DNA of 36,323 bases from Aeromonas rivuli (GTDB lineage: Bacteria > Pseudomonadota > Gammaproteobacteria > Enterobacterales > Aeromonadaceae): assembly GCF_000820045.1 (NCBI RefSeq), contig NZ_CDBJ01000071.1, positions 116,084-152,406 on the forward strand, written 5' to 3'. Below, in pieces: positions 1-9,393 of the stretch. How positions within the stretch are numbered: the first letter of the stretch is position 1; every line of letters starts with the position of its first letter. The notes beneath the pieces were generated by a model that saw only the letters and a program-made list of their open reading frames with translations, was not told the DNA's origin and searched no databases. Position numbers and translations under genes: made by a program.

Positions 1-2
1 TG

Positions 3-88
3 CTCCCTTCTCCCCTGGCGGGAGAAGGGTTGGGGATGAGGGGGGGAGCTTGCCCCTCACCCTCACCCTCTCCCGCAGGGAGAGGGGA
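3..88. repeat. REP/BIME-like pair of inverted GC-rich stem-loops
   Basis: Two hairpins lie side by side in opposite orientation. The first pairs CCCTTCTCCC (5-14) with GGGAGAAGGG (20-29). The second pairs CCCTCTCCC (66-74) with GGGAGAGGG (78-86). The stretches between them (GATGAGGGG and CCCCTCACC) are also complementary, so the whole unit can fold into one cruciform. This CCCTCTCCC-type sequence is a common extragenic repeat in GC-rich gammaproteobacteria. Bases 89-167, up to the dkgB stop codon, show nothing further. Confidence 0.7.
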
Positions 89-167
89 TCGCTCGTGGTT
101 GCAATAGGCTAGTGAGGGGTGCCGGTATCCGCCGCTGAAGCGAGAGATACAATGCGTCCTCTCCCGT

Positions 168-971
168 TTAATCCCACTTTGGGGCGAAGTCCGGGTTGGC
201 GCAGCGCTCCCCTCGCTCCAGGGTGGCAATCTGAGCCATCTCCTCGGGGCTGAGTTGCACCTTGAGGGCGGCCAGGTTGGCGGTCAGATTGGCGCGCTTG
301 GTGGAGCTCGGGATCACCGCCATGTTCTGGGCCAGCAGCCAGGCCAGGGATACCTGGGCGGCGGAGACGCCATGGCGTGCGGCGATCTGCTGCATCAGTG
401 GCTCGGCGAGCACCTTGCCATAGGCGAGCGGCATATAGGCGGTGACGGCGATGCCTTGCTCGCGGCAGAACTCCACTACCTTACGGTTTTGCAGCAGCGG
501 GTGAATTTCCACCTGCTGGTGGGCGATGGCGCCCGGCCCCAGGATCTCGATGGCCTGTTTGAGCTGGGCGACCGTGAAGTTGGATACCCCGATCTCCCGG
601 GTCAGGCCCCGGGCCTTGGCCTCGGCCAGCTGCTCCAGGTAGACCGCCATCGGCACCTCATCCTGGGGGGAAGGCCAGTGAATGAGCGCCAGATCCAGAT
701 AGTCGGTACGCAGCTTCTCCAGGCTCAGCTCCATGCTCGGGATCACCTTGCCCTGGCCAAACTCGCTGATCCACACCTTGGTGGTCAGGTAGATATCCTG
801 GCGGGGCACGCCGCTTTCGTTCATCAGTTGGCCCACTTCGGCCTCGTTGTCATAGATCTGGGCGGTATCTATGTGGCGATAGCCGAGATCCAGACCCTGC
901 AGCAGGGAGTCGCGCAGGGGCTGATCTTTCAGGCGAAAGGTACCAAGACCCAGGTTGGGCATCTTCATCAT
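168..971 (-). CDS. dkgB: 2,5-diketo-D-gluconate reductase B-like aldo/keto reductase
   Basis: A cytosolic NADPH-dependent aldo/keto reductase that reduces 2-oxoaldehydes such as methylglyoxal and keto sugars. The sequence follows E. coli DkgB throughout: GLGTFRLKD at the N-terminus, the AKR Asp-Tyr pair in DTAQIYDNEAEVG, the catalytic Lys in TTKVWI, His in LIHWPSP, GVSNF, and the cofactor motif IPSSTKR near the C-terminus. The open frame extends upstream to 1292, but that part is an antisense shadow of the next gene. GAGGA sits 5 bases before the second of three consecutive ATGs (974, 971, 968). Starting at 971 gives 267 residues, the length of the E. coli protein. It may be co-transcribed with the ABM gene 89 bp upstream. 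Confidence 0.93.
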   Translation of the reverse strand: MMKMPNLGLGTFRLKDQPLRDSLLQGLDLGYRHIDTAQIYDNEAEVGQLMNESGVPRQDIYLTTKVWISEFGQGKVIPSMELSLEKLRTDYLDLALIHWPSPQDEVPMAVYLEQLAEAKARGLTREIGVSNFTVAQLKQAIEILGPGAIAHQQVEIHPLLQNRKVVEFCREQGIAVTAYMPLAYGKVLAEPLMQQIAARHGVSAAQVSLAWLLAQNMAVIPSSTKRANLTANLAALKVQLSPEEMAQIATLERGERCANPDFAPKWD

Positions 972-1060
972 CATATTCCTCAAGTTATTGTTTCTACGCT
1001 CAATATTTTGTCGACCCATCCCCGTATCCAGGGCGGGCAGGGGACAGGCCGCAGCTGGAT

Positions 1061-1351
1061 TCAGGCTAGTTGATAGCGGCGAACACTGGTGCTGGCAAAC
1101 CAGCCCCGGGTGTTGGCCACGAAGGCGAGAAAATGGGGCTGCTGCTGGTGGGCCTTGAGCGCCGCATCGCTCTCCCACTCCTCGTGGATCATCCAGCCGT
1201 GGGGGCTCTCCAGGCTCTGATGCAGCCGGTAGCCAAGGCACCCGGGCTCTTGCCGGCTGGCGTTGACGAGCTGCGTCAGGGCGGCCCGACACTCGGCGGC
1301 GAATTCAGGCTTGGCCTCAAGCTCGGCAATCACAATCAGGGGGGATGGCAT
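1061..1351 (-). CDS. putative quinol monooxygenase (ABM / YgiN family)
   Basis: A 96-residue single-domain antibiotic biosynthesis monooxygenase (ABM) protein. Family members are small ferredoxin-like dimers that oxidise quinols or other aromatic substrates without a cofactor. Family hallmarks are the start LIVIAELEAKPEF, the central EPGCLGYRLHQS and the WMIHEEWESDAALKAHQQQPHF block. The start at 1351 is fixed by a strong AAGGAGG seven bases upstream. The frame extends to 1444 but has no better start. It is on the same strand as dkgB, 89 bp ahead of it. The substrate cannot be told from the sequence. Confidence 0.85.
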   Translation of the reverse strand: MPSPLIVIAELEAKPEFAAECRAALTQLVNASRQEPGCLGYRLHQSLESPHGWMIHEEWESDAALKAHQQQPHFLAFVANTRGWFASTSVRRYQLA

Positions 1352-1512
1352 CTGAACCTCCTTGCTAAAACGACGGTCAGTATGCCCCCGGCAGACTGGG
1401 GGAAACAGGGGGGATATTACAATAGTGAATTGAGAGAAGTGCAATAATCAGAACCTACGCCTAAATCAGTAAGTATTAAAATCTCCAATAGAGGAGGGAT
1501 GAATAAGGACTT

Positions 1513-2055
1513 TTATAAACCACCACTCTCTTTGTATCTTTTATATTTTGCAGGTAATATGTTGTCTTTTATAAGGGTGTTTCTATTTGTAATTATCTCT
1601 TCTTCCATTCTCTTTATGTAATTACCAAAATTAACGAAAACCTGAATGAACTCTTCTTGATCTATTTTTCCTTCTTCAAGTAGTTCATATATTTTTTCTA
1701 TAATGAGTCTGTTTCCATGAAATAATTCAATGTGAGTGTCCTTTAGTTCTGGAAAGTACAGCCTGACGTACATTAGGATCTTTTTATTTATGTCTAGCAA
1801 ATAGATCTTATGTGTATGCTCTGGGTCGTCAAGAATGTCACGCTTACCACCACTTATATTTCTGATGATTTCAAATCTTACCGCGTGACTATTGGATAAT
1901 TCATTTAATGACAAATATAATTCTTCGAGTTTTTTAGTTCGCAGTTCGACGGTACTTCTGCGAGATAAAATCCACTGTGATATAAAGAATATAGTTACAG
2001 CGACTATTGCGCTGATAATAGCGGATAGAATGCTAGAATTTAATAGTTCAGCCAT
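1513..2055 (-). CDS. AT-rich orphan membrane-anchored protein, function unknown
   Basis: A 180-residue protein I do not recognise. Residues 8-31 form one hydrophobic segment (ILSAIISAIVAVTIFFISQWI), so it is probably anchored in the inner membrane. The remainder is a charged, helical, Leu/Glu/Lys-rich cytoplasmic part (about 37-180) likely to form coiled-coil or helical bundles. There are no cysteines or evident catalytic motifs. Base composition from about 1440 to 2230 is strikingly AT-rich, with codons such as ATA, AGA and TTA, unlike all neighbours. This suggests recent acquisition. AAAGG lies eight bases before the ATG at 2055. Similar small single-TM helical proteins occur as cargo in integrative elements and defence loci, but no such neighbour is present here. 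Confidence 0.72.
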   Translation of the reverse strand: MAELLNSSILSAIISAIVAVTIFFISQWILSRRSTVELRTKKLEELYLSLNELSNSHAVRFEIIRNISGGKRDILDDPEHTHKIYLLDINKKILMYVRLYFPELKDTHIELFHGNRLIIEKIYELLEEGKIDQEEFIQVFVNFGNYIKRMEEEIITNRNTLIKDNILPAKYKRYKESGGL

Positions 2056-2079
2056 GTATAAAACCTTTGTTGATTTCTG

Positions 2080-2152
2080 ATTCTTTCATCGAGTGCTTGT
2101 TGTAATCGTGGATTATCACTTTAATTCTTTCATCCACAATTTTTTCACTCGA
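2080..2152. repeat. short direct and inverted repeats upstream of the orphan gene
   Basis: An exact 11-base direct repeat ATTCTTTCATC occurs at 2080-2090 and 2124-2134. An inverted repeat TCGAGTG (2089-2095) / CACTCGA (2146-2152) brackets the intervening AT-rich stretch. They lie between the orphan gene start (2055) and the VOC stop (2248), at one edge of the AT-rich patch. They could be operator sites or a footprint of insertion. No matching repeat is seen at the other edge. Confidence 0.35.
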
Positions 2153-2247
2153 CATGACGGTCGACCAAGTTCTGGGTCTAAATATCGTGGCCTTCTATTC
2201 CGTAGAATAATTGGCGGAGATATATCTTGATTCGCTGCTTGTAACAA

Positions 2248-2613
2248 TCAGGTATTAGCCGGTTCGGACCAGACCGCAAATTCGTTGCCGCTGGGTTCGA
2301 CAAAGTGGAAGCGGCGGCCACCGGGGAAGTCAAACAGCGGGCGAATGATGGTGCCCCCATGCTGAAACACCTTGGCCTGGGTCGCGGCAATGTCGGCGCT
2401 GTAAAACACCAGCAGGGCGCCACCCTGGGCGCTGTGACCATAGAGATCTGCGCGGTAGAAGCCACCATCGAGCCCTTGACCCTCAAAGGCGCAGTAGTCA
2501 GGGCCATAGTCCACAAACTGCCAGCCGAAGACGGCCTGAAAGAAGGCCTTGGTCGCCGCCAGATCCTTGGCGGCAAACTCCACATAGTTCAGTTTTTCAT
2601 GGGCCTTGGTCAT
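2248..2613 (-). CDS. VOC family (glyoxalase/bleomycin resistance-like) protein
   Basis: A 121-residue vicinal-oxygen-chelate fold protein. It opens with the typical first beta strand LNYVEFAAKDLAATKAFFQAVFGWQF and closes with FDFPGGRRFHFVEPSGNEFAVWS, whose final Glu and strand are family hallmarks. VOC proteins of this size are dimeric metal-dependent enzymes or binding proteins, often described as glyoxalase-like. The substrate is unknown. GAGGAAG lies about six bases before the ATG at 2613. A further upstream ATG at 2634 would place the ribosome site inside the gene, so it is not used. It is third in a same-strand group behind the GFA and DUF6404 genes. Confidence 0.85.
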   Translation of the reverse strand: MTKAHEKLNYVEFAAKDLAATKAFFQAVFGWQFVDYGPDYCAFEGQGLDGGFYRADLYGHSAQGGALLVFYSADIAATQAKVFQHGGTIIRPLFDFPGGRRFHFVEPSGNEFAVWSEPANT

Positions 2614-2653
2614 GGCAGCTTCCTCTTGTTTCAAACGATGTGTGATGACTGGC

Positions 2654-3046
2654 TCACGATTGTCTGGGCTGCCAGCGCTGCTGGGTCCGTGGCGTGGAGC
2701 AGGGCTGTGTCTCCCAGGGGATCAGCTTGAGTTGCCAACGGCGCACCCGGAAGATGATCGCCATCATCAGCCCGACACCGATGACAAAGACGCTGATCTG
2801 GCGCAGGGCATACTCCGGGCTCACCTCATGCTGCCAACCGAAGCACCACATCAACAACCCCCAGAAGGCGCCTATGGGTAGCCCCAGTGCAAGTGCGTTG
2901 ACCAGAAAGCGCTCATGGTGGGGCGGTCTGAGTCGCAGGCCCAGTCTGCGCAGCAATCTGAACAGTGGCGGGTCGTAATTGAGCGCCTGCACGCCCTTGT
3001 CGGCCAGCTCCCTATGGGCGGCGAACAGGCGATGTTCAAATAACAT
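2654..3046 (-). CDS. DUF6404 family two-helix membrane protein
   Basis: A 130-residue protein resembling the DUF6404 proteins of Vibrio and Shewanella. It has the conserved opening FEHRLFAAHRELADKGVQALNYDPPLFRLLRRLGLRLRPPHH, then two transmembrane helices (about residues 48-70 and 82-102), then a basic stretch and a LIPWE motif like that seen in relatives. The family function is unknown. The start at 3046 follows AAGAGAAG and matches the family start. The longer frame to 3160 has no convincing ribosome site. The tail after LIPWE is longer than in the relatives I recall. Confidence 0.75.
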   Translation of the reverse strand: MLFEHRLFAAHRELADKGVQALNYDPPLFRLLRRLGLRLRPPHHERFLVNALALGLPIGAFWGLLMWCFGWQHEVSPEYALRQISVFVIGVGLMMAIIFRVRRWQLKLIPWETQPCSTPRTQQRWQPRQS

Positions 3047-3267
3047 GGTGCTTCTCTTGTGTGACGGCATGACAGGGCCGGGCGATGGAGCGCTCCGATC
3101 TTCAATAAGGTGGTGCCGATTGTAGCCTTGTTGCTGGCTCGGGTGTTTGCGCCGGATCACATCGTTCCGTGCCGTAGAGGGGGGAGATCAGGCTGGGGGT
3201 AGAGGGGCAGGCCAGAGGGAAGAGAGGCACCTCCGGCCTGATTGACAACGTCAGATGGTCTCCCTGG

Positions 3268-3615
3268 CTACAGGGCCCGGCCATCATAGTGATGCACAGG
3301 CACGGACTCGGGATCTATGGCTTCCAGGCAACGGATATTGATGGCGGCAACATGGTTGCCATCGGGATCCACCCCCTCACCATAGGGGTGCATGCCGCAC
3401 ACCGGGCAGAATCTGTGTTTGACCACGTGTTTGTTGAAGGTGTAGGTGCTGGCCGCCTCAGGCGGGGTCAGCAACGTCATCTTCTCCCAGGGGACAAACC
3501 ACAGCAGAGACCCCTTGCGTTGGCAGATGGAGCAGTTGCAGGCCAGGGCCTGGGTCAGTTCACCATCGGCTTCGAATGCCACTCTGCCGCAGTGGCAGCT
3601 TCCCTTGTATTTCAT
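3268..3615 (-). CDS. GFA/CENP-V family zinc-binding protein
   Basis: A 115-residue protein with the three cysteine clusters of the GFA (glutathione-dependent formaldehyde-activating / CENP-V) fold: SCHCG at residues 6-10, CNCSIC near 28, and FCPVCG near 70. These bind structural and catalytic zinc in the family. Bacterial members are often called aldehyde-activating, but most are uncharacterised. The ATG at 3615 is seven bases after AAGGAG. An in-frame GTG at 3618 is only four bases away and less likely. It is first of three small same-strand genes (GFA, DUF6404, VOC), with 221 bp before the next gene. Confidence 0.87.
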   Translation of the reverse strand: MKYKGSCHCGRVAFEADGELTQALACNCSICQRKGSLLWFVPWEKMTLLTPPEAASTYTFNKHVVKHRFCPVCGMHPYGEGVDPDGNHVAAINIRCLEAIDPESVPVHHYDGRAL

Positions 3616-3890
3616 CACCCGACTCCTTGCGTTATATGGTCAGGGCCCTGAGCCGAGGCGGCTCTGTGTCCTTGCGGCCCCGGATCCCGACCGGATGAAG
3701 GGCCCGCATCAGTATAGCCATGTCCCATCGAGGGCTGCAGATGGACAGACTGGCGCTGAATGGGGTGTCGCGAGCCAGGGCTCCAAGAAGAAAACAGAGC
3801 AGGAGCAGGCGCCGTATCCGGGATGGCTGCCTTGCCAACTAACCCGCATTGAGCCTATAAAAAGCAAAGACTCTTGCTTGGATGACATCA

Positions 3891-4793
3891 ATGAAGACCC
3901 ATTCCGATGAACTGACCCTGTTTGTGGCCGTGGTGGAGGCGGGCAGTTTTCGCCAGGCGGCGGAGAACCTGGGGCTGGACAACTCTGTGGTGAGCCGCGG
4001 CATCAAGCGGCTGGAGGAGAAGCTCGCCACCGTGTTGCTCAACCGCACCACTCGCCGGGTCAGCCTGACCGAGGAGGGGAGCTGGTTCTATCAGCGGGCG
4101 GTGAGGGTGCTGACCGAGATGAGCGAGGCGGAGAGCCATCTGCTCAGCCGCAAGGAGCAGCCGGAGGGAATACTGCGGGTCGATGCCGCCACCCCCTTCA
4201 TCCTGCATCGACTGGTGCCCCTCATCGGCGAGTTTCGGCGCCGTTATCCCGGTATCGAGCTGCAACTGCACAGCTCGGAGGGCTTTATCAATTTGATGGA
4301 GCGGCGGGTGGACATGGCCATTCGCATCGGCGAGCTGACCGACTCCTCCCTGCGCGCCTTGCCGCTCGGGCGCACGCGGTTGCGGCTGCTGGCATCCCCC
4401 GCTTACCTGAGCGAGCGGGGCACCCCGCGCCAGCCGGCGGATCTGCTGGCGGGTCACGAGCTGCTGGGCTTTTTGAATCCCGAGCACCTCAATCACTGGC
4501 CCCTGCTCACCGAGGAGCAGGGAGACAGGTTCGCCATCACGCCAACCCTGAGGGCGAGTAGCGGCGAGACCCTGCGCCAGCTGGCGCTGGGGGGGCAGGG
4601 TATCGTCTGTCTGTCGGACTTCATGACGGGGGAAGACAGGGCGAGCGGCGCCCTGGTGGAGGTGCTGGCCCGCAGCAACAGCGGCGCCTCGCGCCCCATT
4701 CATGCTGTGTTCTACTCCGATGCCCAGCGGGATATCCGGCTGCGGGTCTGGCTCGATTTTCTGAAAGAGCAGATTGGCCGCCACGCGCTCTGA
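3891..4793 (+). CDS. LysR-family transcriptional regulator, YafC-like
   Basis: A 300-residue LysR-type regulator. The winged helix-turn-helix occupies residues 1-60 (FVAVVEAGSFRQAAENLGL, then SVVSRGIKRLEEKL, LLNRTTRRVSLTEEG). The effector-binding domain spans about 88-300. It is similar along its length to E. coli YafC, including LRVDAATPFILHRLVPLI, INLMERRVDMAIR, LTDSSLRALPLG, SSGETLRQLALGGQGI and CLSDFM. In E. coli, yafC sits beside dkgB. Here the two flank the same small cluster but point away from each other. The start at 3891 matches YafC; an ATG at 3882 would add three residues. The target is unknown, possibly the divergent GFA gene group. Confidence 0.88.
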   Translation: MKTHSDELTLFVAVVEAGSFRQAAENLGLDNSVVSRGIKRLEEKLATVLLNRTTRRVSLTEEGSWFYQRAVRVLTEMSEAESHLLSRKEQPEGILRVDAATPFILHRLVPLIGEFRRRYPGIELQLHSSEGFINLMERRVDMAIRIGELTDSSLRALPLGRTRLRLLASPAYLSERGTPRQPADLLAGHELLGFLNPEHLNHWPLLTEEQGDRFAITPTLRASSGETLRQLALGGQGIVCLSDFMTGEDRASGALVEVLARSNSGASRPIHAVFYSDAQRDIRLRVWLDFLKEQIGRHAL

Positions 4794-4871
4794 GGGGCGC
4801 CGCACCGTAGGCATCATGGAGGGCGTGACGCTGCTCGCCCCCCGGGCCACCGCCTGACAGCCCCACAAAGA

Positions 4872-4899
4872 AACGGGCCGACATTGCTGTCGGCCCGTT
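4872..4899. terminator. bidirectional rho-independent terminator
   Basis: A 12-bp perfect stem (AACGGGCCGACA, 4872-4883, with its complement 4888-4899) has a TTGC loop. Read on the minus strand it is followed by TTTCTTTG, and on the plus strand by GATTATTA. It sits between the convergent yafC-like gene and glpK and can serve both. Confidence 0.8.
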
Positions 4900-5068
4900 G
4901 ATTATTACCCGTCTCTCTTTCGCTGTTGTGCGCGCTGCATGCACTTTTTATTGATGAGCGGCTGGCTCGCAAGGGATGCAAGTGGTGCTTGGCATCCCCT
5001 GGCGATGATACCCGCAGGCGTGGCCCCGGGGGCTGCGCCAGCCGGGATCGGGCGCCGCGCCCCGACTG

Positions 5069-6601
<1,533 letters not shown>

Positions 6602-7450
6602 TTAAGCGGCGGCCTCTTCTTTAGCAGTTTGGGCGGCTTGCTCGGTGGCGGCAACACGGTTGCCCGGTACGCAAGGAGCCAGCACTTTCACATAGAGGGC
6701 GGTGCCGAGCTGGGCGCCGACGATGGGGCCCAGGATAGGTACCCAGAAGTAGGGGTTGTCACGGCCACCCGTCATGGCGACATCGCCCCAGCCCGCCAGG
6801 AAGGCGAACAGCTTGGGACCAAAGTCACGGGCCGGGTTCATGGCGAAACCGGTCAAGGGGCCGAGGGAAGCACCGATGACGGCGATGAGCAGACCAATCA
6901 GCAGGGCGGCGGCGAAGCCTTTGGGGGCGCCGTTGTTGTTGTCACCCAGTGCCATGATGCCCAGCATCAGCACGGCGGTGATCACCAGCTCGACCGCGAA
7001 GGCTTGCAGGTTGGAGAGCAGCGGGTTGGCGTAGGTAGAGAAGATACCGGCGGTGGCCAGACTCTCCAGGCTGCCGCGCACCACATTATGGGTCAGCTCC
7101 CACTGGGTGAACAGGCTGCTGTAGAGGAAGTAGACCAGGGCGGCGGCGCTGAAGGCTCCGGCTATCTGGGCGATGATGAAGGGCACGACCTTGCGCTTGT
7201 CAAAACCGGCAAAGGTCATCAGTGCCAGGGTCACGGCCGGGTTCAGGTGGGCACCTGATATGCCGCCGGTCACATAGATGGCGATGGCAACGCCGATCCC
7301 CCAAGTGATGGAGATCTCCCATTGGCCGAAGTTGGCACCAGCCAGCACCAGTGCCGCCACACAGCCGACGCCGAAAAAGATCAGCAGGCCGGTGCCGATG
7401 AACTCGGCGAGACATTCGCCAAGCAGGGTATTGGGTCTTTGTATGCTCAT
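6602..7450 (-). CDS. glpF: glycerol uptake facilitator (aquaglyceroporin)
   Basis: An inner-membrane channel of the MIP family for facilitated glycerol diffusion, 282 residues. Both pore half-helix motifs are intact: NPA in HLNPAVT and NPA in AMNPARDFGPK. The Asp after NPAR is typical of glycerol-conducting members. Six hydrophobic helices are visible. The start at 7450 (MSIQRPN) follows GAGG and a nearer AAGGA. The frame open to 7510 is non-coding leader. Its C-terminal tail is Ala/Glu-rich. It is first gene of glpFK, transcribed away from glpT across a 486-bp control region. Confidence 0.96.
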   Translation of the reverse strand: MSIQRPNTLLGECLAEFIGTGLLIFFGVGCVAALVLAGANFGQWEISITWGIGVAIAIYVTGGISGAHLNPAVTLALMTFAGFDKRKVVPFIIAQIAGAFSAAALVYFLYSSLFTQWELTHNVVRGSLESLATAGIFSTYANPLLSNLQAFAVELVITAVLMLGIMALGDNNNGAPKGFAAALLIGLLIAVIGASLGPLTGFAMNPARDFGPKLFAFLAGWGDVAMTGGRDNPYFWVPILGPIVGAQLGTALYVKVLAPCVPGNRVAATEQAAQTAKEEAAA

Positions 7451-7562
7451 TCCTTTATTCCTCTTATCCACCCACAGACAGGTTTTGATGTTCCATGTTT
7501 TTTCTTTCATTCCAATTGGCGCCGAGGATCGGTTTGTTGTTTTTGGAGTCTGCGCAAACGTT

Positions 7563-7580
7563 ATGCTCGTTTACGCTCGT
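7563..7580. promoter_or_regulatory. GlpR operator-like site upstream of glpF
   Basis: ATGCTCG-TTTA-CGCTCGT compares with the GlpR half-site pattern ATGTTCG-N4-CGAACAT. The left half is one mismatch off and the right half is weaker. It lies 113 bp upstream of the glpF start. A second overlapping TCGT/ACGA inverted repeat follows at 7578-7590, so tandem binding is possible. An AATGTGA CRP half-site-like sequence is present near 7675. Confidence 0.55.
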
Positions 7581-7755
7581 TCTCGGACGAATGAGAAAAT
7601 AAACCTTTCTGGCCTGTTCGCCACATCCCTCTGTTGGGAAATGTGGGCAAGATCCCATTCATTGCTAATAAAATGTGACGAAAAGCAAGGCATAGCAAGT
7701 GGTCTATCCCTTAGGTGTTAATCTGAAAGGCCCTTGCTATCAGGGTTCTGGTCTG

Positions 7756-7771
7756 ATGAGTGTTTGCTCAT
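7756..7771. promoter_or_regulatory. perfect inverted repeat in the glpF-glpT control region
   Basis: ATGAG-TGTTTG-CTCAT is an exact 5-base inverted repeat with a 6-base spacer. It lies midway between the divergent glpF and glpT starts. It resembles a degenerate GlpR operator (ATG at one end, CAT at the other), but the inner bases differ, so it could belong to another regulator. Confidence 0.35.
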
Positions 7772-7811
7772 TAGTGCGCACTTTCTGTAATAAATCTGTA
7801 ATATTTTCGGT

Positions 7812-7866
7812 TACATCACAGATTAAATGTTCATAAATGCGCATAATTGGCTCGCTTACGAATCAA
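7812..7866 (+). promoter_or_regulatory. glpT promoter with two GlpR-like operators
   Basis: ATGTTCA-TAAA-TGCGCAT (7827-7844) and a CTCG-CTTA-CGAA core (7851-7862) both fit the GlpR pattern. The first overlaps a CATAAT -10 hexamer (7842-7847) and the second lies immediately downstream. A TTACATCACA half-site (7811-7820) just upstream is what a weak CRP site would look like at an activator-dependent promoter with a poor -35. This arrangement predicts repression without glycerol-3-phosphate and activation by cAMP-CRP. Confidence 0.55.
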
Positions 7867-7936
7867 GATGTACTGATCGTGCGGTGTGCACTGGGCAAAG
7901 TCCCACACTCAATAACAACAAGACAAGGAAACTAAG

Positions 7937-9292
7937 ATGCTTAGTTTTTTCAGGCCAGCGCCTCATATCGAGCGTCTGCCGGCTGACAAGGTTGACCCCT
8001 TCTACAAGCGCATGCGCTGGCAGATGTTCTTCGGTATCTTCCTCGGATATGCCGGTTACTATCTGGTGCGCAAGAACTTCAGCCTGGCGATGCCCTATCT
8101 GGTAGAACAGGGTTTCTCCCGCGGCGATCTGGGCCTGGCCCTGTCCGGGGTCTCCATTGCCTATGGTCTCTCCAAATTCCTGATGGGGAACGTGTCGGAT
8201 CGCTCCAACGCGCGCTATTTCCTGTCGGCAGGTTTGCTGCTCTCCGCCGCTATCATGTTCATGATGGGGACCATGCACTGGGCCACGTCCAGCATCGGCA
8301 TCATGTTCGTGCTGTTGTTCCTGAATGGTTGGGTGCAGGGCATGGGCTGGCCCCCTTGTGGCCGCACCATGGTGCACTGGTGGTCCCAGAAGGAGCGGGG
8401 TGAAGTCGTCTCGGTCTGGAACGTGGCCCACAACGTGGGTGGCGGCATGATAGGCCCGCTGTTCATCCTCGGCATGGGCTGGTTCAACGACTGGCGCAGT
8501 GCCTTCTATGTGCCGGCGGCCGCTGCCGCAGCCATCGCGGTGATCGTCTTCTTCGTGATGCGTGATACTCCGCAATCTGTCGGTCTGCCGCCGATTGAGG
8601 AGTACAAGGACGACTATCCGAAGGATTACAACGAGAGTCACGAGCAGGAGTTCTCCGCCAAGGAGATCTTCATGAAGTACGTGCTGCACAACAAACTGTT
8701 GTGGTACATCGCCATCGCCAACGCCTTCGTTTACCTCATTCGTTACGGTGTGCTGGACTGGGCGCCGACCTACCTCAAAGAGGCCAAGGACTTCAGCGTG
8801 GATCACTCCTCCTGGGCCTATTTCCTCTACGAGTGGGCGGGTATCCCCGGCACCCTGCTGTGCGGCTGGATCTCCGACAAGCTGTTCCAGGGTCGCCGTG
8901 CCCCGGCTGGCATCCTGTTCATGGTGCTGGTGACCCTGGCCGTGCTGGTCTACTGGCTCAACCCGGCGGGCAACCCGACCATCGACATGCTGGCGCTGGT
9001 TGCCATCGGCTTCCTGATCTATGGCCCCGTCATGCTGATTGGTCTGTATGCGCTGGAGCTGGCGCCCAAGAAAGCGGCGGGTACCGCAGCGGGCTTCACC
9101 GGTCTGTTCGGTTACCTGGGCGGCGCAGTCGCAGCCAACGCCATGTTGGGCTACACGGTTGACCACTTCGGCTGGGATGGCGGTTTCATGGTGCTGACCG
9201 CGTCTTGCGTGATCTCCATCGTTTTGCTGGCCATGACCCTCAAGCATGAAAATATCGCTGTGGCAGCCAAGGCGGCCGCCAATAAGGCATAA
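7937..9292 (+). CDS. glpT: sn-glycerol-3-phosphate:phosphate antiporter
   Basis: An inner-membrane transporter of the major facilitator superfamily that exchanges external glycerol-3-phosphate for internal phosphate. It has 451 residues and twelve predicted helices. It matches E. coli GlpT closely: Arg45 in [15 protein letters not shown] is the phosphate-binding residue of the family, with [44 protein letters not shown] and [30 protein letters not shown] lies seven bases before the ATG. It is divergent from glpF and ends before a strong terminator, so it is probably mainly monocistronic, with glpR following. Confidence 0.97.
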   Translation: MLSFFRPAPHIERLPADKVDPFYKRMRWQMFFGIFLGYAGYYLVRKNFSLAMPYLVEQGFSRGDLGLALSGVSIAYGLSKFLMGNVSDRSNARYFLSAGLLLSAAIMFMMGTMHWATSSIGIMFVLLFLNGWVQGMGWPPCGRTMVHWWSQKERGEVVSVWNVAHNVGGGMIGPLFILGMGWFNDWRSAFYVPAAAAAAIAVIVFFVMRDTPQSVGLPPIEEYKDDYPKDYNESHEQEFSAKEIFMKYVLHNKLLWYIAIANAFVYLIRYGVLDWAPTYLKEAKDFSVDHSSWAYFLYEWAGIPGTLLCGWISDKLFQGRRAPAGILFMVLVTLAVLVYWLNPAGNPTIDMLALVAIGFLIYGPVMLIGLYALELAPKKAAGTAAGFTGLFGYLGGAVAANAMLGYTVDHFGWDGGFMVLTASCVISIVLLAMTLKHENIAVAAKAAANKA

Positions 9293-9304
9293 AACGTGAT
9301 CCTG

Positions 9305-9332
9305 ACCTTATCGATCCCAAAGGGGATAAGGT
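9305..9332 (+). other. hairpin directly after glpT
   Basis: ACCTTATC (9305-9312) pairs with GATAAGGT (9325-9332). It precedes the main terminator by nine bases. It probably protects the glpT mRNA 3' end or assists termination. Confidence 0.5.
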
Positions 9333-9341
9333 AAACTCCGA

Positions 9342-9370
9342 AAGGCCCCGCATCTGCCGGGGCCTTTTTT
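9342..9370 (+). terminator. rho-independent terminator of glpT
   Basis: AAGGCCCCG (9342-9350) pairs with CGGGGCCTT (9358-9366) and is followed by an uninterrupted T tract to 9370. It lies only 23 bases upstream of glpR, whose expression then depends on read-through or on a promoter overlapping this region. Confidence 0.9.
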
Positions 9371-9393
9371 CGTTTCATCATCGGAGTGCAAGC

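Noticed and set aside
1..88. CRISPR or tandem repeat at the left edge
   Set aside because: Only two imperfect, inverted copies and no spacers. It fits a REP-type extragenic element.
975..1292. N-terminal extension of dkgB by 107 codons
   Set aside because: The extension is antisense-frame sequence over the ABM gene, lacks homology, and a ribosome site exists at the internal start.
3632..3838. Minus-strand 68-codon frame with a signal-peptide-like start
   Set aside because: TTG start, no ribosome site, and an unconvincing rest of the sequence. The region reads better as intergenic between the GFA gene and the yafC-like regulator.
7856..9247. Minus-strand open frame (463 codons) opposite glpT
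   Set aside because: Shadow of glpT; His/Gln/Glu-rich composition and no family features.
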